Part shown: positions 7,448-15,747 of the stretch, piece by piece | How the letters are laid out: each line of letters opens with the position of its first letter | Position numbering within the stretch: position 1 is the stretch's first letter | DNA from: Thermophilibacter gallinarum | GTDB taxonomy: Bacteria; Actinomycetota; Coriobacteriia; Coriobacteriales; Atopobiaceae | Assembly: GCF_014982725.1 (NCBI RefSeq) | Contig: NZ_JADCJZ010000003.1 | Span: forward strand, 124,001-188,000 | Length of the DNA: 64,000 nt | Direction of reading: 5' to 3' | The notes under the pieces: model-generated | Told to the model about the DNA's origin: nothing | The model's input: the letters and a program-made list of their open reading frames with translations, nothing else | Databases searched by the model: none | Made by a program: the position numbers and the translations under genes

Positions 7448-8710
7448 ATGAGCGCACACGAGCGTGAGGTCATCGGCGTCGACGACCGCGTCTCCGTGGG
7501 ACGTGCCATCCCGCTGGGCATCCAGCACATGATGAGCATGTTCGGCTCCACGGTGCTCGTGCCCGTCCTCACCGGGCTCAACCCCAACGTCGCCATCATG
7601 TGCTCGGGCATCGGCACGATCTGCTATCTGCTCGTCACGAGGAACAAGATTCCGAGCTACCTTGGAAGCTCCTTCGCCTTCATCAGCCCCATCCTCGCCG
7701 TCGGCGCGACGCAGGGGCTCGACGCCGCCATGTCCGGCGTCGTCGTGGCTGGTCTGGTCTTCCTGGCCGTCTCCGGCATAATCCGGCTCGTCGGCACGGG
7801 CTGGCTCGATCGGCTTCTGCCTCCCGTGCTCGTCGCCTCCGTGATGGTCGTCATCGGCGTCGGCCTGGCCGCCACGGCCGCCGACATGGCCTTCATGACG
7901 ACCGACGACGCCGGGGCGAGCGTCTTCTACGGCACCGGTGCGATCGTCGCCTTCGTGACCCTCGCCGCGGCTGTCGTCTTCTCGAGCATGGGCGGCATCG
8001 TCGGGACCGTTCCCGTCCTTCTCGCCATCATCGTCGGCTACCTCGTCTCGCTCGCGCTCGGCCTCGTGGACTTCGCCCCGGTGGCCGAGGCGGCGTGGAT
8101 CGGTCTCCCGCAGGTGTCCATGCCCCGCTTCGACCCGGGTGCCATCGCCCTGGTGGCCCCCGTTGCCGTCGTCGTGGTGATCGAGCACATCGGCCACCTC
8201 CTCGCCGTCGGCGAGATCGTCGGCAAGGACTACCGCGAGATGCTCCCGCGCTCGCTGGCGGGCGACGGCATCTCCACCGTCATCTCCGGCTTCCTCGGAG
8301 GCCCCCCGACGACCACCTACGCCGAGAACATTGGCGTCATGAGCGTCACCCGCGTCTACTCGACCCAGATCTTCTGGTACGCGGCCGGATTCGCGCTGGT
8401 TGTCGGCGGCTTCTGCCCCAAGCTGGCGGCGCTCATCCAGTCGATCCCGAGCCCGGTCATGGGCGGCGTGAGCCTGCTGCTCTTCGGCCTCATCGCCTCA
8501 AACGGCCTGCGCATGCTCGTCTCCAACCGCGTCGACTTCGACGTCAACCGCAACCTGATGATCGCCTCAGTCGTGATCATCCTGGGCGTCGGCATGGAGA
8601 CGTCGGGCATCTCCATTCCGCTCGGCGACTACACGCTTCCTGGCATGGCCACCTCCACGCTCGTCGGCATCCTCATGAACCTCGTCCTGCCCAGGCCGAA
8701 GGAGTCCTAG
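7448..8710 (+). CDS. uraA: NCS2 uracil/xanthine permease (UraA-like)
   Basis: A 420-residue nucleobase:proton symporter. The N-terminus IPLGIQHMMSMFGSTVLVP and SYLGSSFAFISP are typical of UraA, as are VVVIEHIGHLLAVGEIVGKD in helix 8, which carries substrate-binding Glu/His residues, and GGPPTTTYAENIGVM in helix 10. It is preceded by AGAAGGGAGCG. It lies 33 bp after the upstream terminator, leaving no room for a leader riboswitch. Uracil is the likeliest substrate, but xanthine or uric acid permeases share much of this pattern. Confidence 0.85.
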   Translation: MSAHEREVIGVDDRVSVGRAIPLGIQHMMSMFGSTVLVPVLTGLNPNVAIMCSGIGTICYLLVTRNKIPSYLGSSFAFISPILAVGATQGLDAAMSGVVVAGLVFLAVSGIIRLVGTGWLDRLLPPVLVASVMVVIGVGLAATAADMAFMTTDDAGASVFYGTGAIVAFVTLAAAVVFSSMGGIVGTVPVLLAIIVGYLVSLALGLVDFAPVAEAAWIGLPQVSMPRFDPGAIALVAPVAVVVVIEHIGHLLAVGEIVGKDYREMLPRSLAGDGISTVISGFLGGPPTTTYAENIGVMSVTRVYSTQIFWYAAGFALVVGGFCPKLAALIQSIPSPVMGGVSLLLFGLIASNGLRMLVSNRVDFDVNRNLMIASVVIILGVGMETSGISIPLGDYTLPGMATSTLVGILMNLVLPRPKES

Positions 8711-8742
8711 CTCCTCGGTAGGGGAGACACCGGCACGTTCGG

Positions 8743-8777
8743 GGCGGCGGCTCAAATGTGAGTCGCCGCCTCTCATT
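8743..8777 (+). terminator. Probable terminator after uraA
   Basis: GGCGGCGGCTCA (8743-8754) pairs with TGAGTCGCCGCC (8759-8770), with one G-T wobble, around AATG. The tract after it (TCTCATTT) is only weakly T-rich. Confidence 0.7.
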
Positions 8778-8835
8778 TAGACTAGAATGTCTGAAACTGG
8801 GTATCCAGTAGGCAACGGACCGAGAGGGGAGAGCC

Positions 8836-9780
8836 ATGAGCGAGCACGTCCATGACCTCGTAATCGTCGGCGGCGGCCCTGCCGGGCTCTCCGCCGCCAT
8901 CTACGCGAGCCGCTCCATGCTGGACGCCGTGACGCTCGAGCGCGAGGCGCTCGGCGGCCAGGCGATCCTCACGAGCGAGATTGACAACTACCCGGGCGTG
9001 CCCCATGCCGACGGCTTCTCGCTGGTCGAAGCGATGCGCGCACAGGCAGAGGGGCTTGGGGCGAGAATCGTCATGGACCCCGTCACGTCGATCGAACGAG
9101 ACGATTCGGGCCTCTTCAGGGTCAGCGGGCTCGAGGCAACCTACGTCTCGCGGGCCGTCATAGCCGCGCCGGGGGCACGGCCGCGACCGGCCGGCTTCGA
9201 GGGCGAATCGGAATATGTAGGCAGGGGAGTATCATATTGCGCCACCTGTGACGGCATGTTCTACCGGAACAAGCATGTCTTCGTCATTGGCGGCGGCAAC
9301 TCTGCTGCCGAGGAGGCGCTCTTTCTGTCCAGGATCGCGTCCGAGGTCACGGTTGTCGTGAGAAAGGACCACATGCGCGCGCAGCGCGCGCTCGTCGAGG
9401 AGCTCGAGCGTAACGAGAAGGTCGAGCTGAGGTATCTGACGAGCGTCGTGTCCGTCTCCGGCGACGCTCTGCTGAGCGACATGAGGCTTCGGGACAATGC
9501 GACGGGACGAGAGTACGCGGAGAACTTTGAGGAGGGCTCGCGCGGCGTCTTCGTGCTCGTGGGGCGCGTACCCGAGACCGAGGCCCTGAGAGGCCTCGTA
9601 AGCCTCGATGAGGCCGGGTATGCCATAACAGACGAGGGCATGGCCACAGAGACGCCAGGGCTCTTCGTAGCCGGCGACGCACGACGCAAGCCGCTCAGGC
9701 AGATCGTGACGGCGGCCTCGGACGGCGCCGTGGCCGCCACGAGCGCGGCGGCGTTTCTCGGCCTGCCTGTCGAGGGTTGA
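8836..9780 (+). CDS. trxB: Thioredoxin reductase-like FAD/NAD(P) oxidoreductase
   Basis: A 314-residue flavoprotein that passes electrons from NAD(P)H through FAD to a CxxC pair and then to thioredoxin. The FAD-binding VIVGGGPAGLSAAIYA lies at the N-terminus, the redox motif CATCDG near residue 137, the NAD(P)-binding VIGGGNSAAEEA after it, and the closing FAD motif ETPGLFVAGDARRK near the C-terminus. An Asp seen in many TrxBs after the FAD helix is absent, which is common in paralogues, so the electron acceptor could be a different thiol protein. It has its own short leader and no neighbouring trxA. Confidence 0.85.
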   Translation: MSEHVHDLVIVGGGPAGLSAAIYASRSMLDAVTLEREALGGQAILTSEIDNYPGVPHADGFSLVEAMRAQAEGLGARIVMDPVTSIERDDSGLFRVSGLEATYVSRAVIAAPGARPRPAGFEGESEYVGRGVSYCATCDGMFYRNKHVFVIGGGNSAAEEALFLSRIASEVTVVVRKDHMRAQRALVEELERNEKVELRYLTSVVSVSGDALLSDMRLRDNATGREYAENFEEGSRGVFVLVGRVPETEALRGLVSLDEAGYAITDEGMATETPGLFVAGDARRKPLRQIVTAASDGAVAATSAAAFLGLPVEG

Positions 9781-9806
9781 AATGCTCTCATTTTTTCTGG
9801 AAGGAA

Positions 9807-10508
9807 TCAATGAGCGTTTTTCTCAGCGACCTTGTTAGCGTGTAGCAGTTTGAATTCGTTGGATCGTCCGACACTGGTTTCAAGAATCTTACAGAGTCTT
9901 GAGACTTCCTCGTCATCGAGAATCGAGAGTGATGAGCGGTTGGAGAGCCAGCGAGAAAGGTCAGAACGCTTTAGAACTATGTCATTGAGATTAAGAGTGA
10001 GCTTTTTCAGCTCGCAACGCTCAGAGAACACAACGACAGGGATGATCTTTGAGATTTCTACACCAGATTCTGTAACTAGAACTTTTACATGCGTAGAGTT
10101 TTGACGGATGGGGTTGTAGAAACGGCACTTAGTATGACGGTTGAGCGATTGAGTCCACTTAATGTCTGATGAGTTGCCGAATATCCATCCGGAATAGTTT
10201 TTGCTTTCGAAAACGTAACACCCACTAGTATGAACAGCAACTACATCGAGTTCAGTGTAACCGTCGTTCAAAGGTAAGTAAGCGTTAAAGAATAGTCGGG
10301 CGCCAGGAAGAGCACGTTCAACAAGATGGCCGGTATCAAATTCGCCGCGTGCGCCGTCATTGAGATAGGCAGTGAGAAAACTCGTATCGCTTTGGCGGCC
10401 ATACTGGGAGTGGGCGAATCGGAAGTAAAGGTTGAGTAGACAAACTCCTATAACAACAAGGAGGAATACAGTGCTAATCAAAGAGAGTTCGTAGAGTTGT
10501 GAGAACAT
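9807..10508 (-). CDS. NERD-domain (nuclease-related) membrane-anchored protein
   Basis: The 233-residue protein begins with one membrane helix (LISTVFLLVVIGVCLLNLYF) and then has a NERD domain with the PD-(D/E)XK-like signature NDGYTELDVVAVH and CYVFESKNYSGWIFG. The acidic residues and the ESK lysine needed for a nuclease-type site are all present. Substrates of NERD proteins are mostly unknown. The gene and the 188 bp upstream of it are clearly AT-richer than the rest of the window and use codons such as AGA, TTA and AAT, so recent acquisition is likely. The upstream gap (10509-10696) holds no other gene that I can support. Confidence 0.75.
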   Translation of the reverse strand: MFSQLYELSLISTVFLLVVIGVCLLNLYFRFAHSQYGRQSDTSFLTAYLNDGARGEFDTGHLVERALPGARLFFNAYLPLNDGYTELDVVAVHTSGCYVFESKNYSGWIFGNSSDIKWTQSLNRHTKCRFYNPIRQNSTHVKVLVTESGVEISKIIPVVVFSERCELKKLTLNLNDIVLKRSDLSRWLSNRSSLSILDDEEVSRLCKILETSVGRSNEFKLLHANKVAEKNAH

Positions 10509-10696
10509 TGGAGCCTCCGAACTTCAGCCATACGATTATTTTCGCATAAGCAGGATGAGGTTCGAATAACGATTCTCTACGGCTGCCTTTTTGATAAATT
10601 GGTTCTAAAATACAACCGCGATAATATATCTTATGTAAAGTGGAGATTTTTGAGGTAAGCAAGCAAATCAGAGAAATACGCGACCGCATCGCTCCC

Positions 10697-12286
10697 CTAT
10701 GAGGGTCTCACGCGCTGCTCGCACATGAGCGAGAGCTTGAGACGCGCGTCGTCAAGAAATCCGGACCTAGAGACGAACAGGAGCTCGTCTGTCGCGCAGA
10801 TTCTCGTGTCGCCCGTCGGGATGACATGCTCTCCGGCCCGTTCGATCATGAGGACGCGCACGCCGTCCGGCCAGGGAACCTCTCGCACGAGCATCCCCTC
10901 GAGGCGGCTCCCCGACCCCACCCGCACGGTTGCGAGGTCCTTCTCGGCCCGATTGGCGTCCGTGATCCGTTCCTCTGGCAGAGAGCCCAGCAGGCTGGCG
11001 AGCAGGTGCTCGTAGAAGGCGTCGACCCTCGTGAGGCTGGAGACGACGTACGCGAGGACCGAGACAATCGAGACGGAGAGCAGGGCGTCCAGGGACCCCG
11101 TCAGCTCGAAGACGAGCACGACGGAGGTCACCGGCGCCCGTACGACGCCCGCAAAGAGGCCGGCGACGCCGAGCGCTATGAAGTTGGGGCTGAACATCGC
11201 CGGCAAGCCGAGTCTCATTGCGATGGCTGCGAACGCAGCGCCCACGAGGCCGCCGAGCACCACGAGCGGAAAGAGTGTCCCTCCCGGGGCCCCGGAGCCA
11301 AAGCAGAGCGCCGTGAAGGCGTACTTTGCGACAAGGAGCGCAAGCAGCGCTGCGACAGATGGGAAGGCGGAGCTCTTGAGCAGCTCGACGATCGCATCTC
11401 CGCCGCACATGAGCTCGGGCCACGTGAAGGCGACGACGCCGGCGACGGCAAACGGAATCGCCAGGCGGAGGACGGCGAGCCGCTCGGGTATGCGCGCGTA
11501 GAGCCCCTGGGCGGCGAACATCCCTCGGTTGTGAAGGGCGCCGAGGAGCCCGCACACGAGCCCGAGCGCCACGACGAAGAGATAGTCCACATGAGGCAGG
11601 TTCGTCACGAACGAGAGGCTCACCACCGGCGAGATGCCCACAACCTGCGAGACGAGGAGGTCGGAGACTACGGCGGAGCACATGACCGAGATGATGAGCG
11701 GCGCGGTGAATTCCTTGTGGATCTCCTCGAGCGCGAAGAGCACTCCCGTGAGCGGCGCATGGAAGGCCGCAGACATGCCCGCCGCAGCACCGCAGGTGAC
11801 GAGCAGGCGCTCCTCTCCCCTCCTGCGCCCGAGTGCGCGCGAGACGGCCTTGCCCGACATGCCGCCGAGCTGGACCGAGGGACCCTCGCGCCCGAGTGAG
11901 AGGCCGGAGAGCGCAAGCAGCGTCCCCTCAAGGAACTTAGCGGGTACGACGCGCGCCCAGGGGGCATCGTAGCGGCCGATGACCTCGGCGTCAATCTGCG
12001 GGATGCCGGACCCCGAGGTCGCCGGCTCCCAGAGAATGAGGTGTCTAACCAAGAGAAACGCAACTGCGAGAAGAACGAGCCACCCGAGCATGGGGAGAGC
12101 GTGGCCTGCGGCGGCACCCGTTGCCATGCGAAGCGCGCGCTCGGCGAGCGAGAGGGCCAGCCGGTAGAGCGTCACCACTCCCCCGCCGACGAGGCCGACC
12201 AGCGCGCCCTCCCAGACGAGACTCACCTGGAAGCGACGGGAGAGCCGTCGACCGACGAACTGGTCCTCCGAGGCACCCTCACTCAT
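10697..12286 (-). CDS. ClC-type chloride/proton antiporter with C-terminal TrkA-C-like domain
   Basis: A 529-residue ClC protein. The three anion-path motifs are present: GSGIPQ, GREGPSVQLG (whose Glu is the external gate) and GSGAPGGTLFP. The internal proton glutamate position is also acidic (LFALEEIHKEF), which fits an exchanger rather than a channel. The last 80 or so residues (GSRLEGMLVREVPWPDGVRV to DELLFVSR) look like a TrkA-C/RCK-C domain instead of CBS domains, as in other actinobacterial ClCs, and may bind a regulatory ligand. It is followed in the same direction by nothing coding before the low-GC islet. Confidence 0.9.
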   Translation of the reverse strand: MSEGASEDQFVGRRLSRRFQVSLVWEGALVGLVGGGVVTLYRLALSLAERALRMATGAAAGHALPMLGWLVLLAVAFLLVRHLILWEPATSGSGIPQIDAEVIGRYDAPWARVVPAKFLEGTLLALSGLSLGREGPSVQLGGMSGKAVSRALGRRRGEERLLVTCGAAAGMSAAFHAPLTGVLFALEEIHKEFTAPLIISVMCSAVVSDLLVSQVVGISPVVSLSFVTNLPHVDYLFVVALGLVCGLLGALHNRGMFAAQGLYARIPERLAVLRLAIPFAVAGVVAFTWPELMCGGDAIVELLKSSAFPSVAALLALLVAKYAFTALCFGSGAPGGTLFPLVVLGGLVGAAFAAIAMRLGLPAMFSPNFIALGVAGLFAGVVRAPVTSVVLVFELTGSLDALLSVSIVSVLAYVVSSLTRVDAFYEHLLASLLGSLPEERITDANRAEKDLATVRVGSGSRLEGMLVREVPWPDGVRVLMIERAGEHVIPTGDTRICATDELLFVSRSGFLDDARLKLSLMCEQRVRPS

Positions 12287-12298
12287 GCGAATCCTAGC

Positions 12299-13447
12299 TT
12301 AGTAGGGGCCACCACCGTAGAAGGAGTAGACTGAGCCGCGGACGACGCCGACGCCCGGCTGCGAGGCGTGGACCATCTCGCCGTTGCCGAGGTAGATTCC
12401 GACATGGCCGCTGTGCGGGAAGACGAGATCACCATAGTTAAGCTGGGACATCTTCGTCTTCCAGTCGCCGGTATTCTTGAGGCTGCTGATCATGTCGTAG
12501 GTCGTGCGGCCGCGGGCGTAGCCGTAGCAGTAGCAGACGAGACCGGAGCAGTCGAAGGAGTTCGGACCCGTCGCACCCCAGACGTAGGGCTTGCCGATCA
12601 TCGCGAGCGCGGTGGCCACGCCGCCGCCGGAGGGAGCGTGCCCGCCGCTGCCGCCGGTGTTCCCACCGCCACCACCGGAGTTGTCGTCATCGTCATCGTC
12701 GTCATGGGCCGGCTCGCGGTCGGAGTCGTGGTTGTTATTGGTGTTCCCGCCGCCGTTCCCGCCGCCGTTCCCGCCGCCGCTCTGCTGCTCCTCGCGCTCA
12801 GCGGCCTCGAGCGCGGCTTGGATCTCGGCGTTGCGCTGCGCCTCGAGCTCCGCCTGGAGCTGTGCGTCGAGCGAGTTGTACACCTCGCGCGCCTCGGCGA
12901 CGCGGGACTGGTAGTCACTGACCTGGGAGTTGAGCGCGTCGACCTGGTCTTGCTGGTCGGCCTTCTGCTCCTCGAGGTCGGCCATATCCTGCTCGAGCTT
13001 GGCGGCGAGGGTCCTCACCTCGTCGATGGCGGCGGACTCGCTCTCGGAGATGCTGTCGAGATAGTAGACGCGCGTGACGAGCTCCTCGAAGCTGGCGGCG
13101 CTGAGAACGAAGTCGAGCATCGAGGTCCCGCCGGTCTTGTACGAGGCCTTCATGAGCTCGCCGAGACGGGCTTGCTTGTCCGAGAGCAGGACGCGCTGCT
13201 CGTCAATCTGCGCGCTCTTCTCGCCGATGGCGTAGTCGGTCTCCTCGAGCTTGTTAGTGGCCGAGGCGAGCTGCGACTGCATGCTCGAGAGCTCGGCGCC
13301 GAGCGCCTCAAGCCGCGCCTGGGCGGCGGCGAGCTCGTCAGCGGTGTCGGCACGGGCGATGTCGTTTGCGCAAAGTATTGAAGCTGCCACGGCGGGCAGC
13401 GTGATGAGTCCGGAGAGGACGGCTCTTCTCGAGAGGTTCAATGTCAT
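12299..13447 (-). CDS. Secreted NlpC/P60 peptidoglycan endopeptidase with coiled-coil N-terminus
   Basis: The 382-residue protein starts with a signal peptide (twin Arg at SRRAVLSGL, hydrophobic core, ADTADE after it). A long coiled coil spans residues about 35-215. A low-complexity linker rich in Gly, Asn, Asp and His (about 220-275) leads to an NlpC/P60 domain with catalytic Cys in NSFDCSGLVC and His in SGHVGIYLGNG; a second His is in EMVHASQ. Such proteins cut peptide stems at the septum; the coiled coil resembles RipA/PcsB-type regulators that interact with FtsEX. A consensus -10 (TATAAT) lies upstream. Confidence 0.92.
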   Translation of the reverse strand: MTLNLSRRAVLSGLITLPAVAASILCANDIARADTADELAAAQARLEALGAELSSMQSQLASATNKLEETDYAIGEKSAQIDEQRVLLSDKQARLGELMKASYKTGGTSMLDFVLSAASFEELVTRVYYLDSISESESAAIDEVRTLAAKLEQDMADLEEQKADQQDQVDALNSQVSDYQSRVAEAREVYNSLDAQLQAELEAQRNAEIQAALEAAEREEQQSGGGNGGGNGGGNTNNNHDSDREPAHDDDDDDDNSGGGGGNTGGSGGHAPSGGGVATALAMIGKPYVWGATGPNSFDCSGLVCYCYGYARGRTTYDMISSLKNTGDWKTKMSQLNYGDLVFPHSGHVGIYLGNGEMVHASQPGVGVVRGSVYSFYGGGPY

Positions 13448-13470
13448 CCCTTCGTTGGTGTACGGACCCC

Positions 13471-13476
13471 ATTATA
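13471..13476 (-). promoter_or_regulatory. -10 element upstream of the NlpC/P60 gene
   Basis: A perfect TATAAT on the minus strand lies 23 bp upstream of the ATG. A possible -35 (TTGCGT) is 19 bp further up, which is longer than ideal. Confidence 0.45.
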
Positions 13477-13559
13477 GGAGCAACCCACCGCAGGTACGCA
13501 AGCACCATACGATGGGCACAAGGCCAGATACGGCCCTGTCGTACGTTTGGGGAGGCCGA

Positions 13560-14093
13560 TCAGGAGACCTTGACCAGCGTGAACACGTCCTGCGGGTAGT
13601 CACGGGCGATGACCTCGCGTGGGTTGAGGAAGCTCAGCTCCAGGATGAAGGCGAAGCCGGCGACGCTGGCGCCGGACTGCTCGACGAGACGCGCCGTGGC
13701 GACGGCCGTCCCGCCGGTGGCGACGAGGTCGTCGACGAGCAGTACGCGGTCCCCCGGGGTGAGAGCGTCCCGGTGGATCTGCAGCTCGTCGGTGCCGTAC
13801 TCAAGCGAGTAGGACTCAGAGTAGACCTCGCGGGGGAGCTTGCCGGGCTTGCGGGCCGGAACGAAGCCGCAGCCGAGCCGGTAGGCGACGGGGGCGCCGA
13901 CCATGAAGCCGCGCGCCTCGGCGCCGACGACCTTAGTGATACCGGCGTCCGAGAAGTGCTCGCAGATCGCGTCGACGACCGCGCGCAGGGCCTCAGCGTC
14001 GTCGAAGAGCGGGGTGATGTCCTTGAAGACGACGCCGGGCTCAGGATAGTCCGGGATGTCGATGATGCGGCTCTCGAAGTCGAAGGTGTCCAT
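13560..14093 (-). CDS. apt: Apt, adenine phosphoribosyltransferase
   Basis: It joins adenine to PRPP to give AMP, salvaging free base. The 177-residue protein shows the class I PRTase fold: N-terminal DYPEPGVVFKDITPLF, GAEARGFMVGAPVAYRLG, RKPGKLPREV, and the PRPP loop VLLVDDLVATGGTAVAT. It closes the garA-ftsR-apt run and may work with the purine permease at 6060, which imports the bases it uses. Confidence 0.96.
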   Translation of the reverse strand: MDTFDFESRIIDIPDYPEPGVVFKDITPLFDDAEALRAVVDAICEHFSDAGITKVVGAEARGFMVGAPVAYRLGCGFVPARKPGKLPREVYSESYSLEYGTDELQIHRDALTPGDRVLLVDDLVATGGTAVATARLVEQSGASVAGFAFILELSFLNPREVIARDYPQDVFTLVKVS

Positions 14094-14102
14094 GGTCCTC
14101 CC

Positions 14103-14870
14103 CTATCGAGCCCCGTCGTTCTTCTCGGGACCCTTGTTCTGGAACGGTTTGGCGACGCGACGGGCGATGAGCTCGTCGCGGACGGCGTTGGTGAGGCCGA
14201 GCATGCGCGAGAACGCCTGCTCGTACCTACTGCGTGCGACCTCGGTGTCCTCGATCTCCACCCCGCCCGCCTTGGCGGCGTAGACGACGAGCGCCTGCTC
14301 AAACATCGAGGACTCGCGGTTGGCCGCGATCACGTACTGCCTGAGGTTCTTGGGCCCGATCCCAAAGTGCCTGAGCTCGTCGCAGATTCGGATGAGGCCG
14401 AGGTCGTGGCCGTCCACGAGGTCGCGACCGTGCGGCGAGCGCGTGAGCTTGATGACCCCCGCCTCGGAGAGCTGTCGTACGAAGCTGGCGGAGACGCCGG
14501 TGAGCTCGGGGACGCGGTCGAGCGGGTGGAGCTTGCCGACGGTCTCCTCGTCGTCGACGGGGAGCGTGATGGTGTCGGCGAGACGGTCCGGACCGGTCTC
14601 GGACGCGGCGCTCGGCTGGCCGGCGTCGGAGCGCTCGAGCTCCTCCTTGATGACGGAGAGCGGCAGGAACCGGTTCTTCTGGAGGTAGAGGATCGTCTCG
14701 AGGCGACGCACGTCACGCTGCGAGTAGAGGCGGTAGCCGCTCGGCGTGCGGGAGGGGTTGAGCAGCCCCTCGTCCTGGAGGTAACGCACCTTGGAGATCG
14801 AAAGATCGGGATACTGCTGCTGCAGCTTCTTGACGACCTTGCCGATTGTCAGGTAGCCGGCGTCGGGCAT
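14103..14870 (-). CDS. MerR-family regulator, FtsR-like
   Basis: The 255-residue protein has an N-terminal MerR winged helix (YLTIGKVVKKL, KVRYLQDEGLLNPSRTPSGY, RLYSQRDVRRLETILYL). A second helix-turn-helix-like half follows (VPELTGVSASFVRQLSEAGV), with no metal-binding cysteines. In mycobacteria and corynebacteria a MerR protein of this type, FtsR, sits directly beside the FHA gene garA and activates ftsZ. The same adjacency is seen here, with a gap of six bases to the FHA gene, so FtsR is the best guess. The target genes are not in this window. Confidence 0.75.
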   Translation of the reverse strand: MPDAGYLTIGKVVKKLQQQYPDLSISKVRYLQDEGLLNPSRTPSGYRLYSQRDVRRLETILYLQKNRFLPLSVIKEELERSDAGQPSAASETGPDRLADTITLPVDDEETVGKLHPLDRVPELTGVSASFVRQLSEAGVIKLTRSPHGRDLVDGHDLGLIRICDELRHFGIGPKNLRQYVIAANRESSMFEQALVVYAAKAGGVEIEDTEVARSRYEQAFSRMLGLTNAVRDELIARRVAKPFQNKGPEKNDGAR

Positions 14871-14876
14871 GGTGGC

Positions 14877-15296
14877 TTACGCCTCTGTGTCGATCCGACG
14901 CGGACGGGCGTTGGTGTGGAACACCATGCGGAAGGTCCCGATCTGGATCGTGGAGCCGTCCTTGAGCGCGGCGCGCGTGGTGATGGCGCCGTCGACCCAG
15001 GTGCCGTTGAGCGACCCGAGATCCTCGATCGTGGCCTGACCGGAGCCCACCGGACCGAGCTCCATGCGGGCGTGGCGACGCGACACGGTCATGTCGTTCA
15101 GGAAGACGCTGTTGTGCGGGTCGCGGCCGAGCGTGATCTGCGGCGAGTCAAGCTCGAACACCTCGCCGATCTGGGGGCCCTTCACGATGGTGAGCGTGGG
15201 GTGAGCCGGACGGTGGGCGCCCATAAGGTCGGGGACCGTGGCGTCGGCGGGCGACATACGGAAGATCTCGGTCGCGTCAGGGTTGGCTGTGGGCAT
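14877..15296 (-). CDS. FHA-domain protein, GarA/OdhI-like
   Basis: The 139-residue protein has a short N-terminal tail and one forkhead-associated domain (residues about 35-130) with the phosphothreonine-binding signature TLGRDPHNSVFLND, SRRHARME and DLGSLNGTWV. GarA and OdhI carry a kinase-target threonine in an ETTSVF-type tail that folds back on the FHA domain; here DATEIFR at residues 7-13 could play that part. GarA switches 2-oxoglutarate metabolism under a Ser/Thr kinase. Because the window shows neither the kinase nor the target dehydrogenase, that role is inferred from size and ftsR adjacency. Confidence 0.8.
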   Translation of the reverse strand: MPTANPDATEIFRMSPADATVPDLMGAHRPAHPTLTIVKGPQIGEVFELDSPQITLGRDPHNSVFLNDMTVSRRHARMELGPVGSGQATIEDLGSLNGTWVDGAITTRAALKDGSTIQIGTFRMVFHTNARPRRIDTEA

Positions 15297-15339
15297 GTCT
15301 CTCCCCTCGTTGGGTTAGCTCACTCAATAATACCGCGGA

Positions 15340-15720
15340 TCAGCGGCAGGCGACGCAGTCCATCTCGATGAGTGCGCCGAGCGGCAGCTCGTTCACGCCG
15401 ACGACGGCCCGCGCCGGCGCGGGCGTCGAGAAGCGGCGCGCATAGACCTCGTTCATGGCGGCCATGTCGTCGAGGCTCGCGAGGTAGACGGTGGTCTGGG
15501 CGACGTCGGAGAGCGTGCAGTCGACCTCGGACAGGATGTCCTCGATGATGTCGATGACGCGCTCGGTCTGCTCGCGGATTCCCCCGTCGACGAGACGCCG
15601 GTTGTCCTCGCGCGAGATCGGCAGCTGTCCGGAGGCGAAGACGAGGCGCCCGGCGGTGGTCCCCTGCGAGTAGGGTCCGAAGGCCTCCGGCGCCTTCCTG
15701 GCGTTGATCGAGTACTTCAT
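15340..15720 (-). CDS. RidA family reactive-enamine deaminase
   Basis: A 126-residue RidA/YjgF protein, which hydrolyses 2-aminoacrylate and related imines made by PLP enzymes. Signature residues are FGPYSQG near the N-terminus, VFASGQLP, the arginine of PAPARAVVGV and the C-terminal acidic IEMDCVA. The Arg and Glu match catalytic positions of active RidA. Nearby serC, and the cysteine desulfurase further along, are PLP enzymes that could produce such intermediates, though no operon link is visible. Confidence 0.92.
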   Translation of the reverse strand: MKYSINARKAPEAFGPYSQGTTAGRLVFASGQLPISREDNRRLVDGGIREQTERVIDIIEDILSEVDCTLSDVAQTTVYLASLDDMAAMNEVYARRFSTPAPARAVVGVNELPLGALIEMDCVACR

Positions 15721-15747
15721 CGCGTCCCCTCTCTCGACTGAAGACGA

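Noticed and set aside
10474-10689. A 71-codon minus-strand frame in the low-GC islet
   Set aside because: It overlaps the NERD start in another frame, has no ribosome site and no recognisable features; AT-rich DNA of this length opens such frames by chance.
12661-12780. Short GGN/GAC/AAC repeats in the NlpC/P60 gene as a CRISPR-like or tandem array
   Set aside because: They encode the Gly/Asn/Asp linker of the hydrolase and have no spacers. No CRISPR array is visible in the window.
13251-15371. A 706-codon open frame on the plus strand opposite the NlpC, apt, ftsR-like and FHA genes
   Set aside because: It is antisense to four well-supported genes, has a residue mix typical of GC-rich shadow frames (Arg, Glu, Val runs) and no recognisable domain.
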